Part shown: piece by piece, positions 43,569 to 51,447 of the stretch
Position numbering within the stretch: position 1 is the first letter of the stretch
How the letters are laid out: each line of letters begins with the position of its first letter
DNA from: JAOZTV01 sp965371805
GTDB taxonomy: Bacteria; Acidobacteriota; Aminicenantia; UBA2199
Length of the DNA stretch: 64,000 nucleotides
Assembly (NCBI GenBank): GCA_965371805.1
Contig: CBDUZW010000020.1
Location: forward strand, 3,428 to 67,427
Direction: 5' to 3'
Position numbers and translations under genes: made by a program
Notes under the pieces: model-generated
Database searches by the model: none
Seen by the model: only the letters and a program-made list of their open reading frames with translations
Told to the model about the DNA's origin: nothing

Positions 43569-46223
43569 ATGAAAATGACTTATATAAAAGGTTTGTTTAT
43601 CCTGTTTGCGCTAATGTTCAGTGTTTTTTCTTATGCAGAAAAGCCTGAAACACAGTTGCAGGAAGCAAAGAAAACAGGTAAAGCTTTTTTTGAAGCAGAG
43701 GCTTATAAAGCTGTAGAGAAAAAGTTGGTTATAGCTTTAAAATCTGAAGGGAAGAGTACCGCTGTAACAAATGCTATGAAAAAAATATGGAAATCTGCAA
43801 AAAACCTGAATAAGGATCAGTTGAAAACCTTTTTAAATCGTTTTTCAAATGCGTCAAAATCCAGTCTCAAAAAACTTGCAAATATGTCTGCAAAACAGTT
43901 AGGTGGTTATATTAAAAGTGTTACAGGTAAGGTAAGGTTAAGTGCAGGTAGTTTAAAACAAATTATTGCAGGTGCCGGTGATAAAGCCGGTAATGCAGCG
44001 ATGAAGGCTATTAATGCCGTAGACAATGCACTTACTAATACAGGAAAGGTATCCAAGGCTTTACTAAGGAAAATACGTGATGAAGCGAGTGGATTAGATC
44101 CAAAGCGGGCAAAAGCTTATCTTGATCTGATAAAGAAAAAATTTGCAGGTAAGTGGAAGGGGATTGCAGGTGCTTCACCCTCAGCAGCTGGAAAGGCAAC
44201 TGGTAAGGCAGCTGGTAAGGGAGTTGGAAGTATAATAGGAACTGTAGTTGACGGAATATTTGTTTTTAATGATGCAGTTAATATTTATTATAGTGACGAT
44301 GACCCTGAAGAGAAAGCTATCAAGGCAACAAGTAAAATCATTGAGTACGGTTCCAGTACAGGAGCAGGTGTTGCAAGTGCAGCTTTAGGAGGTGGAATGG
44401 GGCCAGGTCTGATTATTGCCTTCAGTGCCAATCGGGTTGCAACTTTGTACACTGAAATAATGATGCTTCAAAAAGAAAAACAAATGGCAAAAGATAATGA
44501 GCAGGAAGAAAAGATTAACAATGAAATGCTTGTACGCCGTCAATTTATTAAAATAAGTCAGAAAATGAAATCTGGTCAGCTGAAAGAAGCAAATTTTTTA
44601 CTTGGTAAGGTGTTGAAGTTTTTAATTAAAAAAAACAATAAACATAAATTTCAAAATAAAACGATGCTTCTAAATCTACATACAATACTAGATGTAAAAC
44701 TAAAAAATGCCAAACTGGCAGAGATAATTAATAAAATATTAAATCAAGCACGGTTCCCATACAAAAAAGCAATGAAATTTTATTTGGAAGGGCGAAATTT
44801 AATCTTAGCAAAACAATATGCCGGAGAGGCTTATGAAATTTTAAAACGTAATTCATTTTCCTATCCTGAATTGCTTAAATTAAAAGCAATGCCAAATATT
44901 AAAAAACTAATTGCCGCCATCAATACAAAAATTGTCAATGCGACAGAAATTAAAATCATAAGCATATCCGGACCGAAACGGGTCTTGGCAGGAGAGCTTA
45001 AGCATTATACCTTAAGAATTAATGGTGGAATTCCGGATTATAAACCAGTAGGAATAGGTGGATATGGTACAAGAGACTCAGTAACAGTTTATTGGGAAGC
45101 ACCACAAGAACCAGGTAAACAAACAGTTTCCTTTATAATTAAGGATGATCTGGGTAAAACAATGTCTGATACCGTGTCTATTATGGTTATCGGCGATGAA
45201 GAAGATACTGACGAAACGAATAAAGAAGATTATTCTGATAAGCCTCCTGTGGATGTATGGGCGGTGTTGAAGAAAACGACGAGAGTATTCGTTTCAACTG
45301 ATCCAGCCGCATTTAATCATCATGCCCGTGTTGGTGCATCCTCCTTGGTAACTTATCAGTCTACATCTACGCCAAGTCATGAACCGGGGCGCAAATATGT
45401 TACAGACGTCGTCATCAAGATATCTAGCGATGGTAGCCGAATCAAAGAGGTAAGACTTGATACCGTAGATACATTTAACGGTAAATTGTCTGGAGGAAGC
45501 AAATATGTGTTCCATAATTTCAAACTCATCAACCTGCAGGAAGAAACCTCAACAGAAGCAGCCTCAGCAAGGTATAGGATCGATGGCAATGAGTATGGCA
45601 CATTCCAACAAGCTTGGGTGCGAGATGGGCAATTAACTTGGGGAAAAGTTATACCTTGTGGAGATGTTCGAAGCAATCGTAAAATGAAAACTCATTTACC
45701 ACCCATCTTTGTGAGTTTTGAAATGAGTCATAAAATCGGTCTGAAGAAAGTTAAAAAATTTATCGATGAGAAAAAGAAGTCGCAAAAAAAAAAGAAAGAA
45801 GAAGAAAAGAAAGCCTTGGAGGTCAGCCTGGGAGGAGATGTGTATCAAGGTGCCTTTGCTACGGATACTCCGTTTAAAGCAAAGATTACAATCAATGTCG
45901 GAAAAGACGGTTTGTCAGTATCGGGAACCTTTGCAGGGAAGGCCGTGATTAAAAAAGGAAAGTCAAGAGTGACAATGGATGGTAAATTCACAGGATCTCT
46001 CAAAACGAGTGGAGATTTTGAAGCCAAGGTTTTATCGGGTGGGATGACACCATGGAAAATCACTAAAGGGAAATGGTATCCAAGGGTTCTTTCGGTGAAG
46101 TCGTTTCCTTCCGATGCAAAATTAGTGGGGAAACTGCATCAGAAAGTTCTTTCTGGTGATATGCTCTTCGGAAAAAAACGTGGATTCAAGTGGTCGGCCA
46201 CACTTGTGAAAGAAAAAAAATGA
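43569..46223 (+). CDS. Large secreted protein of unknown family
   Basis: 884 residues with a signal peptide (GLFILFALMFSVFSYA). Residues ~30-210 are Lys/Ala-rich helices. About 205-300 is a glycine/alanine-rich hydrophobic segment (AAGKATGKAAGKGVGSIIG, TGAGVASAALGGGMGPGLII) of the sort seen in membrane-inserting toxins or their carriers. A long helical region follows, then an Ig-like strand domain (~485-545), a second domain, a Lys-rich linker (DEKKKSQKKKKEEEKK), and a beta-rich C-terminus (YQGAFATDTPFKAKITINVG onward). Base composition of the last ~1 kb looks higher in G+C than the first part. The stop comes directly after a run of eight A residues; a MORN-like frame continues past it. Confidence 0.55.
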   Translation: MKMTYIKGLFILFALMFSVFSYAEKPETQLQEAKKTGKAFFEAEAYKAVEKKLVIALKSEGKSTAVTNAMKKIWKSAKNLNKDQLKTFLNRFSNASKSSLKKLANMSAKQLGGYIKSVTGKVRLSAGSLKQIIAGAGDKAGNAAMKAINAVDNALTNTGKVSKALLRKIRDEASGLDPKRAKAYLDLIKKKFAGKWKGIAGASPSAAGKATGKAAGKGVGSIIGTVVDGIFVFNDAVNIYYSDDDPEEKAIKATSKIIEYGSSTGAGVASAALGGGMGPGLIIAFSANRVATLYTEIMMLQKEKQMAKDNEQEEKINNEMLVRRQFIKISQKMKSGQLKEANFLLGKVLKFLIKKNNKHKFQNKTMLLNLHTILDVKLKNAKLAEIINKILNQARFPYKKAMKFYLEGRNLILAKQYAGEAYEILKRNSFSYPELLKLKAMPNIKKLIAAINTKIVNATEIKIISISGPKRVLAGELKHYTLRINGGIPDYKPVGIGGYGTRDSVTVYWEAPQEPGKQTVSFIIKDDLGKTMSDTVSIMVIGDEEDTDETNKEDYSDKPPVDVWAVLKKTTRVFVSTDPAAFNHHARVGASSLVTYQSTSTPSHEPGRKYVTDVVIKISSDGSRIKEVRLDTVDTFNGKLSGGSKYVFHNFKLINLQEETSTEAASARYRIDGNEYGTFQQAWVRDGQLTWGKVIPCGDVRSNRKMKTHLPPIFVSFEMSHKIGLKKVKKFIDEKKKSQKKKKEEEKKALEVSLGGDVYQGAFATDTPFKAKITINVGKDGLSVSGTFAGKAVIKKGKSRVTMDGKFTGSLKTSGDFEAKVLSGGMTPWKITKGKWYPRVLSVKSFPSDAKLVGKLHQKVLSGDMLFGKKRGFKWSATLVKEKK

Positions 46224-46524
46224 TAAGGTAATAAAAACTGAGAACCGCTTTGACGGTGAACTTCATGGAATTCAAAGTCGTATTAGCTGTGAAATTTCGT
46301 CTACCGAGAATTGGAAACATGGTAAACAACATGGGACTTTTATTAGTAAATCAGATAAAGTTCCCGGTGGAATAAAGAGTCAATATGAGTTTAAAGACGG
46401 TTTATTCCGTGGAGGTTTTCGTTGGAAAGAGATAAAGGTTAATAATAAACCTTTTAAAGACTTAAAGCGCATACATTTATTTAAGATATCGAATCAAGCA
46501 ACTTCTCATATTCAGTTTGATTGA
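46210..46524 (+). pseudogene. MORN-like tail in the +1 frame after an A-run
   Basis: Immediately after the stop of the secreted-protein gene, an open frame of about 104 codons runs to 46524 in the next frame. It has no ATG or ribosome site at its beginning. It reads ENRFDGELHGIQSRI, then WKHGKQHGTFIS and YEFKDGLFRGGFRWKE, a pattern of G-x-x-x-G strands like MORN repeats. The eight-A run at 46213-46220 could join the two frames by slippage. Either the larger gene was longer and is now frameshifted, or this is a separate remnant. The tail overlaps the 3' end of the convergent ABC-F gene. Confidence 0.5.
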
Positions 46525-48439
46525 TTTCCCAGTTATTATAATTTGCTTCTAATTTTTTTTGTATTTCTGAAAGCTCTTTTTGAAGTGAGACTATGAGATC
46601 TTTATCATTATATGTTTTATTATCCAGCATAAGTTCTTTGATTTCTTCTTCTCTTGTTTCGAATGTAATAATTTTCTTTTCTATTTCAGTGATTTTCTTT
46701 TTTATTACATTTCTATCCTTGCTTATCTTTTGTCTTGCTTGAGCTTCGAGTCTTTTTTTTTCTTTTTTGTCTATTGAGATATCTATTTCAGCTGAATCCT
46801 CTTTATTCAGATTTGATACTCTTTCAGGTAATTGAGTATTATCTCTTTTCTTTAAATAGTAAGAATAATTACCGGAAAATTCATTGAGCTTGTGATCTTT
46901 TATCTCAATTACTTTTGAGACAATTCTGTCCAGGAAATATCTGTCATGAGAGATGAGGATTAAGGTGCCATTATATCCAATGAGAGCCTTTTCAAGGGCA
47001 GCTTTTGATTCTTTATCAAGATGGTTTGTAGGTTCATCCATTATAAGAAAATTAACAGGTGATATCAGGATTTTCGCAAGAGAAACCCTGGCTTTTTCCC
47101 CTCCTGATAATACCCTTATTTTTTTATTAATATCTTCTCCTCTAAATTGAAATAAACCAAGGACATCTTTGATTTTGGGTACAATCGAGGTTGCAGTAGT
47201 TGCAAGTATTTCATCATATACAGATTGATTTAAATCAAGTGAGTCAACCTGATGCTGAGCATAATAACCGATCTTTACTTTTTCTCCAAGAGATAGGTTT
47301 CCCGCTGTTACAGTTAACTGCTCTGCAATTAATTTCGTCATCGTTGTTTTTCCAGCACCATTAATCCCTACAAGTGCTATTTTTTCTTCACGGTAAAGAT
47401 CAAAGTTCATATCTTTTAGAACCCATTCTTTATCATATCTAAAAGAAGCATCCTCTATTGATAGAACATTATTATAGCTCTTTTCACTTACTGATATTGA
47501 GAAATTAAATGTTTGCTTTTTTCGCAATACTGGTAATATTTCAAGTTTTTCTAACTCTTTTACACGGCTTTGTACCTGTTTTGCCTTAGTTGCCTGATAC
47601 CTGAATCTGTTAATGAATCTTTCGAGTCTATCACGTTCTTCTTTTTGCTCTTTCCATCTTTTTTCTAATTGATTTTCTTTTTCTTCTTTTTTATTAATAT
47701 AAAAAGTATAATTTCCTGAATAAAACTCCATTCTTCCATGATCTACCTCAACAATTTCTTCAGAGATTCTATCTATAAAAAATCTATCATGAGAAACAAA
47801 GACAATAGTTCCTTTGAAATTTATAAGGTATTTTTCAAGCCATTCCATAGATTCAATGTCAAGATGGTTTGTAGGTTCATCCAGTAATAGCAGATCTGGT
47901 TTTTTTAAAAGGATAGAAGCCAGATATGTTCTCATTCTCCATCCTCCACTAAATTCAGACATATTTCTCTCGAAATCAGCCTGTTTAAACCCAAGACCAG
48001 AGAGAATTTTTTTTGCTTCAGATTCAATTTCATATCCATTTAATGATTCGAATCTTCTTTGTTCTTCATCTAATTGTTTTAATAATTTTACCTCTTCAGC
48101 CTTAGATGATTCCTCAATATTAAGTTTTTTTTGAATTATTATTATTTTTTTTTCAACATTCACTAATTCTTCAAAGCTGTCCAGTACCTTGCCAAGTATG
48201 GTACCTGTTCCAAGATCAATTTCTTCCTGAGGTAAATAACCAATTTTGAAATTATTAGGGTATTTTATATTTCCTGAATAATCAATAGATTCTTTATTAA
48301 GAATCCTGAGAAGAGTGGTTTTTCCGGCACCATTAGGTCCAAGAAGTGCAGTTCTTTTTTTATTTTTTATTGTCCAGTTAATATCTGAAAATAATTCTCT
48401 GATTCCTAATGAACAATTTAAGTTTTGTATTTGTATCAT
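46481..48439 (-). CDS. ABC-F family ATPase (translation/ribosome-associated)
   Basis: 652 residues without membrane segments. Two ABC cassettes: LLGPNGAGKTTLLRI and later LVGINGAGKTTMTKLI for Walker A, FSGGWRMRTYLA and LSGGEKARVSLA for the signature, LLLDEPTNHLD and LIMDEPTNHLD for Walker B, and SHDRFF/SHDRYF switch histidines. Between them lies the P-site-interacting linker (KRWKEQKEERDRLERFINRF onward). A C-terminal coiled coil (about 560-650) is rich in Lys and Glu. The family acts on the ribosome (EttA, Uup/YheS types). The long C-terminal extension is nearest to the YheS/Uup-like group. No antibiotic-resistance subtype can be assigned. Confidence 0.93.
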   Translation of the reverse strand: MIQIQNLNCSLGIRELFSDINWTIKNKKRTALLGPNGAGKTTLLRILNKESIDYSGNIKYPNNFKIGYLPQEEIDLGTGTILGKVLDSFEELVNVEKKIIIIQKKLNIEESSKAEEVKLLKQLDEEQRRFESLNGYEIESEAKKILSGLGFKQADFERNMSEFSGGWRMRTYLASILLKKPDLLLLDEPTNHLDIESMEWLEKYLINFKGTIVFVSHDRFFIDRISEEIVEVDHGRMEFYSGNYTFYINKKEEKENQLEKRWKEQKEERDRLERFINRFRYQATKAKQVQSRVKELEKLEILPVLRKKQTFNFSISVSEKSYNNVLSIEDASFRYDKEWVLKDMNFDLYREEKIALVGINGAGKTTMTKLIAEQLTVTAGNLSLGEKVKIGYYAQHQVDSLDLNQSVYDEILATTATSIVPKIKDVLGLFQFRGEDINKKIRVLSGGEKARVSLAKILISPVNFLIMDEPTNHLDKESKAALEKALIGYNGTLILISHDRYFLDRIVSKVIEIKDHKLNEFSGNYSYYLKKRDNTQLPERVSNLNKEDSAEIDISIDKKEKKRLEAQARQKISKDRNVIKKKITEIEKKIITFETREEEIKELMLDNKTYNDKDLIVSLQKELSEIQKKLEANYNNWEINQTEYEKLLDSIS

Positions 48440-48460
48440 ATTATTCTTTATTCGATGTTT

Positions 48461-48661
48461 TTATTAACTATATGTTGAGCCAATTGCAAAAATACATTCT
48501 ACTGCAGTTTGCTGCAATTCTCCCTGGCTTCGTAAAATTGAAAAAAGCATCCTCAACATAGTGCTGACTATGTTTCCGGTAATTTTGTAAATTATACTCA
48601 CCATAAAAAATTTCGCTAAACTTCGCTATAAATCTATTTTTGCAATTAGCTCTGTTAATTA
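48461..48661. mobile_element. MITE-like inverted-repeat element with central hairpin
   Basis: Near-identical arms face each other: GAGCCAATTGCAAAAATAC (from 48477) and, read on the other strand, GAGCTAATTGCAAAAATAG (up to 48652), about 20 of 22 bases alike. ATTAAC flanks both. In the centre is a perfect stem AACATAGT-GCTG-ACTATGTT (48555-48574). There is no coding capacity; the 65-codon frame across it on the minus strand is a by-product. The element fills the gap between the DHH gene and the ABC-F gene. A second copy elsewhere in the genome would be expected. Confidence 0.6.
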
Positions 48662-49581
48662 CCATTTGATATTTCTTTATTATAGACTAATGTATTTATT
48701 ATTACTCTAATATGTTCTTCCATTTCTTCAGTAGGGAAATTACAGGAACCCGCACCAAAGTGACCGCCTCCACCATGATTTGCAACTAAAAATCCTGAAT
48801 TTACTTCACAGGTTCTATTAAAAATGCTATGGCCGACACTAACTATAACTTTGCTGCCATCACTAGTATATCTGATCTTTACATTAACATTAGTTTCTGG
48901 AAAAAGAGAAAAAACCAAAAATCTGTTTCCATTTGGTGGATTCTTAATACTTCTGAGATCTGTAATGGAGACCTGTCCTTCAAATCTTGTATATTTTAAA
49001 AGTAATTTTTTATATACTGAGTTTTTATTGTCTAATTTTTTAATCTCATTTTTTATATCTATATCCTTTACAATATCTTCTATCTCCATTTTACTCAAGA
49101 GCCTTACTACCTTATTCCAATATTCATCAGCATCGTCTAATGCTGAAACGGACATTGATAAGGCAATATAAGGATATTTCTCAGGATTTAATATTTCATC
49201 TTTAGTAAGTTGAGCAGAATCAATCCTATCAGTTTCCTGTATAAGCCTTAAATAGTCTTTTTTAAACTCAAAACCTTTATCTTTATAATATTGAAATATA
49301 ACACCTGCAGCAGAAGGAGCGATTTGAAATTTTCCATTAAATTTGTCTTCTATTATATTTGATTGATGATGATCAAACCATAGATGGCAATTTTCATGGA
49401 AAGGCAAATTTGCAATAATATCTCCTTTTTCTATTTCGACTTCATTATTCTGTATCTCATTTGGCTCTGTCCACTTTATGTTTTCATCTCCATTCTCAGC
49501 TTCAATAAGTAGAACTGCGCAGACAACTCCATCAAAATCAGGCCTTGTTACAATCTTTTTTTTTTTATCTTTTATATCCAT
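48655..49581 (-). CDS. DHH-family phosphoesterase
   Basis: 308 residues. The N-terminal motif RPDFDGVVCAVLL supplies metal-binding Asp residues, LWFDHHQSN is the DHH signature (about residues 67-75), and the C-terminal DHHA1 domain ends in VANHGGGGHFGAGSCNF. Family members hydrolyse oligonucleotides (NrnA), cyclic dinucleotides or inorganic pyrophosphate/polyphosphate-type substrates. The present sequence does not settle which. It overlaps the upstream HAD gene by 17 bp, so the two are probably co-expressed. Confidence 0.85.
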   Translation of the reverse strand: MDIKDKKKKIVTRPDFDGVVCAVLLIEAENGDENIKWTEPNEIQNNEVEIEKGDIIANLPFHENCHLWFDHHQSNIIEDKFNGKFQIAPSAAGVIFQYYKDKGFEFKKDYLRLIQETDRIDSAQLTKDEILNPEKYPYIALSMSVSALDDADEYWNKVVRLLSKMEIEDIVKDIDIKNEIKKLDNKNSVYKKLLLKYTRFEGQVSITDLRSIKNPPNGNRFLVFSLFPETNVNVKIRYTSDGSKVIVSVGHSIFNRTCEVNSGFLVANHGGGGHFGAGSCNFPTEEMEEHIRVIINTLVYNKEISNGN

Positions 49582-50374
49582 CTAATTCAAATATATTTCT
49601 TAAATATTTTCCTACACCTTCTTCATATACAGGCGGGCATACAGTTTTAAATTCATTTTTCAAATCATAAACAGCATTATCAACAATGACAGGCTTCCCA
49701 ACCTTCCGTAATAGTTCAAGATCATTATAATTGTCACCAAAAAACATTACATCATCCAGAGAAATACTATTTTCTTTGCAATATCTTTCTATTGCCAGAT
49801 CTTTACGGACATTTTTTGGAGTTACCTCAAGCCAATAATAATCTTTTTCTTTAACCCGGATCATCTGGAAATTATCGCCAATTATGTCTTTTATTTTCCG
49901 GCTGACAATTTCAATTTTTTCATGAGCAATTACTGTAGATATTCCTGTAATGTTTTCAAGATCATCTAAATGATCAATTTCTTTAAAGGGATGATCTCTT
50001 TTAATTACGCCTCTTCCTTTATAAAGAACAGCAAAATCCTCTTCTATACCTTTATAAACAATAATTGGTAAAAACTCTCCATCTAGATAATCATAAATTG
50101 TCTTTATAGGTTCTTTATCAATACGGTATTCCCAAATAACTTCATTATCCTTTAAACATATAGTTCCATTTTGAGGCATCTGAATGATATTCTCATTGAG
50201 ATTTTTTGCATAAGATCGGGTAGTATGATAGTTAAATCCGGTAATTAATATCACTGGAATATCTCTTTTTATTATTTTATCAAAGACATTGCCGGTAAAA
50301 TCTGGAATTCTACTGCCACTATCAACAAGGGTACCACCGATATCACTGACAACAAGTTTAGGTAAATTCTCCAA
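49565..50374 (-). CDS. HAD-superfamily (Cof/IIB-type) protein lacking the second catalytic Asp
   Basis: 269 residues with Cof-type architecture. Motif I reads VVSDIGGTLVD, where the usual D-x-D-G-T has become D-x-G-G-T, so the nucleophile Asp is kept but the general acid/base Asp is missing. Motif II is VILITGF. Motif IV is FFGDNYNDLELL (G-D-x-x-N-D). The cap is of the C2 type. The proteins in this branch may be phosphatases with another acid/base, phosphonatase-like, or inactive. It leads the two-gene unit with the DHH phosphoesterase, suggesting nucleotide or phosphate-ester turnover. Confidence 0.75.
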   Translation of the reverse strand: MENLPKLVVSDIGGTLVDSGSRIPDFTGNVFDKIIKRDIPVILITGFNYHTTRSYAKNLNENIIQMPQNGTICLKDNEVIWEYRIDKEPIKTIYDYLDGEFLPIIVYKGIEEDFAVLYKGRGVIKRDHPFKEIDHLDDLENITGISTVIAHEKIEIVSRKIKDIIGDNFQMIRVKEKDYYWLEVTPKNVRKDLAIERYCKENSISLDDVMFFGDNYNDLELLRKVGKPVIVDNAVYDLKNEFKTVCPPVYEEGVGKYLRNIFELDGYKR

Positions 50375-50445
50375 TAAATAAATCTCCAGTTAGATATTTT
50401 TAATGACTATTATACACATTTATAAAAAAAAAGCAAAGGAATAAA

Positions 50446-50474
50446 TTGACAGCATTGCTTAAATTTGATAGAAT
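50446..50474 (+). promoter_or_regulatory. Promoter of tRNA-Ser
   Basis: TTGACA (50446-50451), a 17-bp spacer and TAGAAT (50469-50474), 13 bp before the tRNA 5' end. Confidence 0.7.
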
Positions 50475-50487
50475 TCAGATTCATTCT

Positions 50488-50574
50488 GGAGAGTTGGCAG
50501 AGTGGTTGAATGCGGCGGTCTTGAAAACCGTTGAGCCTTTACGGGTTCCCGGGGTTCGAATCCCTGACTCTCCG
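50488..50574 (+). tRNA. tRNA-Ser(UGA)
   Basis: 87 bases with a seven-pair acceptor stem GGAGAGT/ACTCTCC, discriminator G, a D-arm, a stem-loop GCGGT-CTTGAAA-ACCGT with anticodon TGA (50522-50524), a long serine-type variable arm and a T-arm with GGTTCGAATCC. The 3' CCA is not encoded. Confidence 0.95.
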
Positions 50575-50645
50575 AGTTATTTTCACAAATCCCATTTTCT
50601 CTAATTCACAAATTTTATTTAAACGACCAATCTAACTGTGGATTT

Positions 50646-50758
50646 GAACCCCGGTAGAAACGGGTTCGAAAAAATTGGAACACCCAATTTTACATAGGAG
50701 CAAAGCGAACTACCCGAAGGGTGGTGCACAGCAGTGCGACATAATCCCTGATTCTCCG
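50646..50758. repeat. Structured repeat carrying a tRNA-Ser 3' end, copy 1
   Basis: Starts GAACCCCGG, contains AACCC/GGGTT, AAAATTGG/CCAATTTT, ACCC-GAA-GGGT and TGCAC-AGCA-GTGCG stems, and ends AATCCCTGATTCTCCG, one mismatch from the last 16 bases of the tRNA. The tRNA T-arm bases GGGTTCGAA stand before the inserted hairpins. Confidence 0.75.
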
Positions 50759-50877
50759 ATTTACACACCTAATCCTAAAATTATCTAAATCTAGTGTACT
50801 ATACCTATCAGGGATAACGAGGGTGTTTATTTTTGCTACGTAGGTTTCGATAAATATAGATATATTTACCTCAGCTA

Positions 50878-50990
50878 GAACCCCAGTAGAAAAGGGTTCG
50901 AAAAAATTGGTATATCCAATTTTATATAGGAGCGAAGCGACTACCCGCAAGGTGGGTATCAGCAGATACTCATACACCCCTGACTCTCCG
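50878..50990. repeat. Structured repeat carrying a tRNA-Ser 3' end, copy 2
   Basis: Same length and order as copy 1. Its last stem is GTATC-AGCA-GATAC, with four of five pairs changed against copy 1 yet all still paired. Loops of the AAAATTGG stem differ (AACAC versus TATAT). Ends CCCCTGACTCTCCG like the tRNA. Confidence 0.75.
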
Positions 50991-51447
50991 TTTTATTCCT
51001 TTCTCTTCAAACATTCTTAAAAATATCATAAAGTCCTAACCGTTGTCCCTTCCCGTGTTTTGCCCGTGCAAAAAAAACAATATAATACAAAAACAAAGTA
51101 GGGGAGCCTTTTTGGAATTATTATCTAAGTAGGAAATTTAAAGCATATAAATCTGTAATTCTTCTTATATTAATAAAGGATAAGTGTATAAATTATCAAT
51201 AAATTTACAAAAAATTCATAATATCATAGATTATTTATTTTTAATATGTGACAATATTACTATGATTATAACTTATTTGAGTTTTATACATTTATAAATG
51301 TTTTTAACACGATTATACGATCTTTACACGTTTTTCACTAAAATTAGGAGATGCGACAAATTATGGGTTTAGTAAGAGCTTTATCAAAAAGCAATTTTTC
51401 TATTAGTACTCCTGTTATTTGAAAATTACGAACAAAAAGGAGGCAAC

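Larger units (their letters stand above)
50575..51447. other. Accessory spacer downstream of tRNA-Ser with structured repeats
   Basis: 870 bp without a convincing gene. It carries two 113-bp structured repeats (50646-50758 and 50878-50990) that each end in a copy of the tRNA 3' terminus, then AT-rich DNA. An ATG-less reverse frame at about 51007-51075 could be the end of a lost gene. The region between tRNA and an atypical gene looks like the scar of an integrated element. Confidence 0.55.

Noticed and set aside
45294..45676. Two overlapping minus-strand frames within the secreted-protein gene
   Set aside because: Antisense shadows of a well-supported frame, with no ribosome sites.
48468..48665. 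65-codon minus-strand frame with an ATG
   Set aside because: It runs through the inverted-repeat element and its arms and shows no protein-like pattern.
50690..50977. 95-codon minus-strand frame across the structured repeats
   Set aside because: It reads through two copies of a covarying repeat, whose constraint is on pairing and not on codons.
51007..51075. Minus-strand frame ARAKHGKGQRLG..., possible tail of a tyrosine integrase
   Set aside because: Too short (about 20 codons), with no catalytic motif; kept only as a possible scrap.
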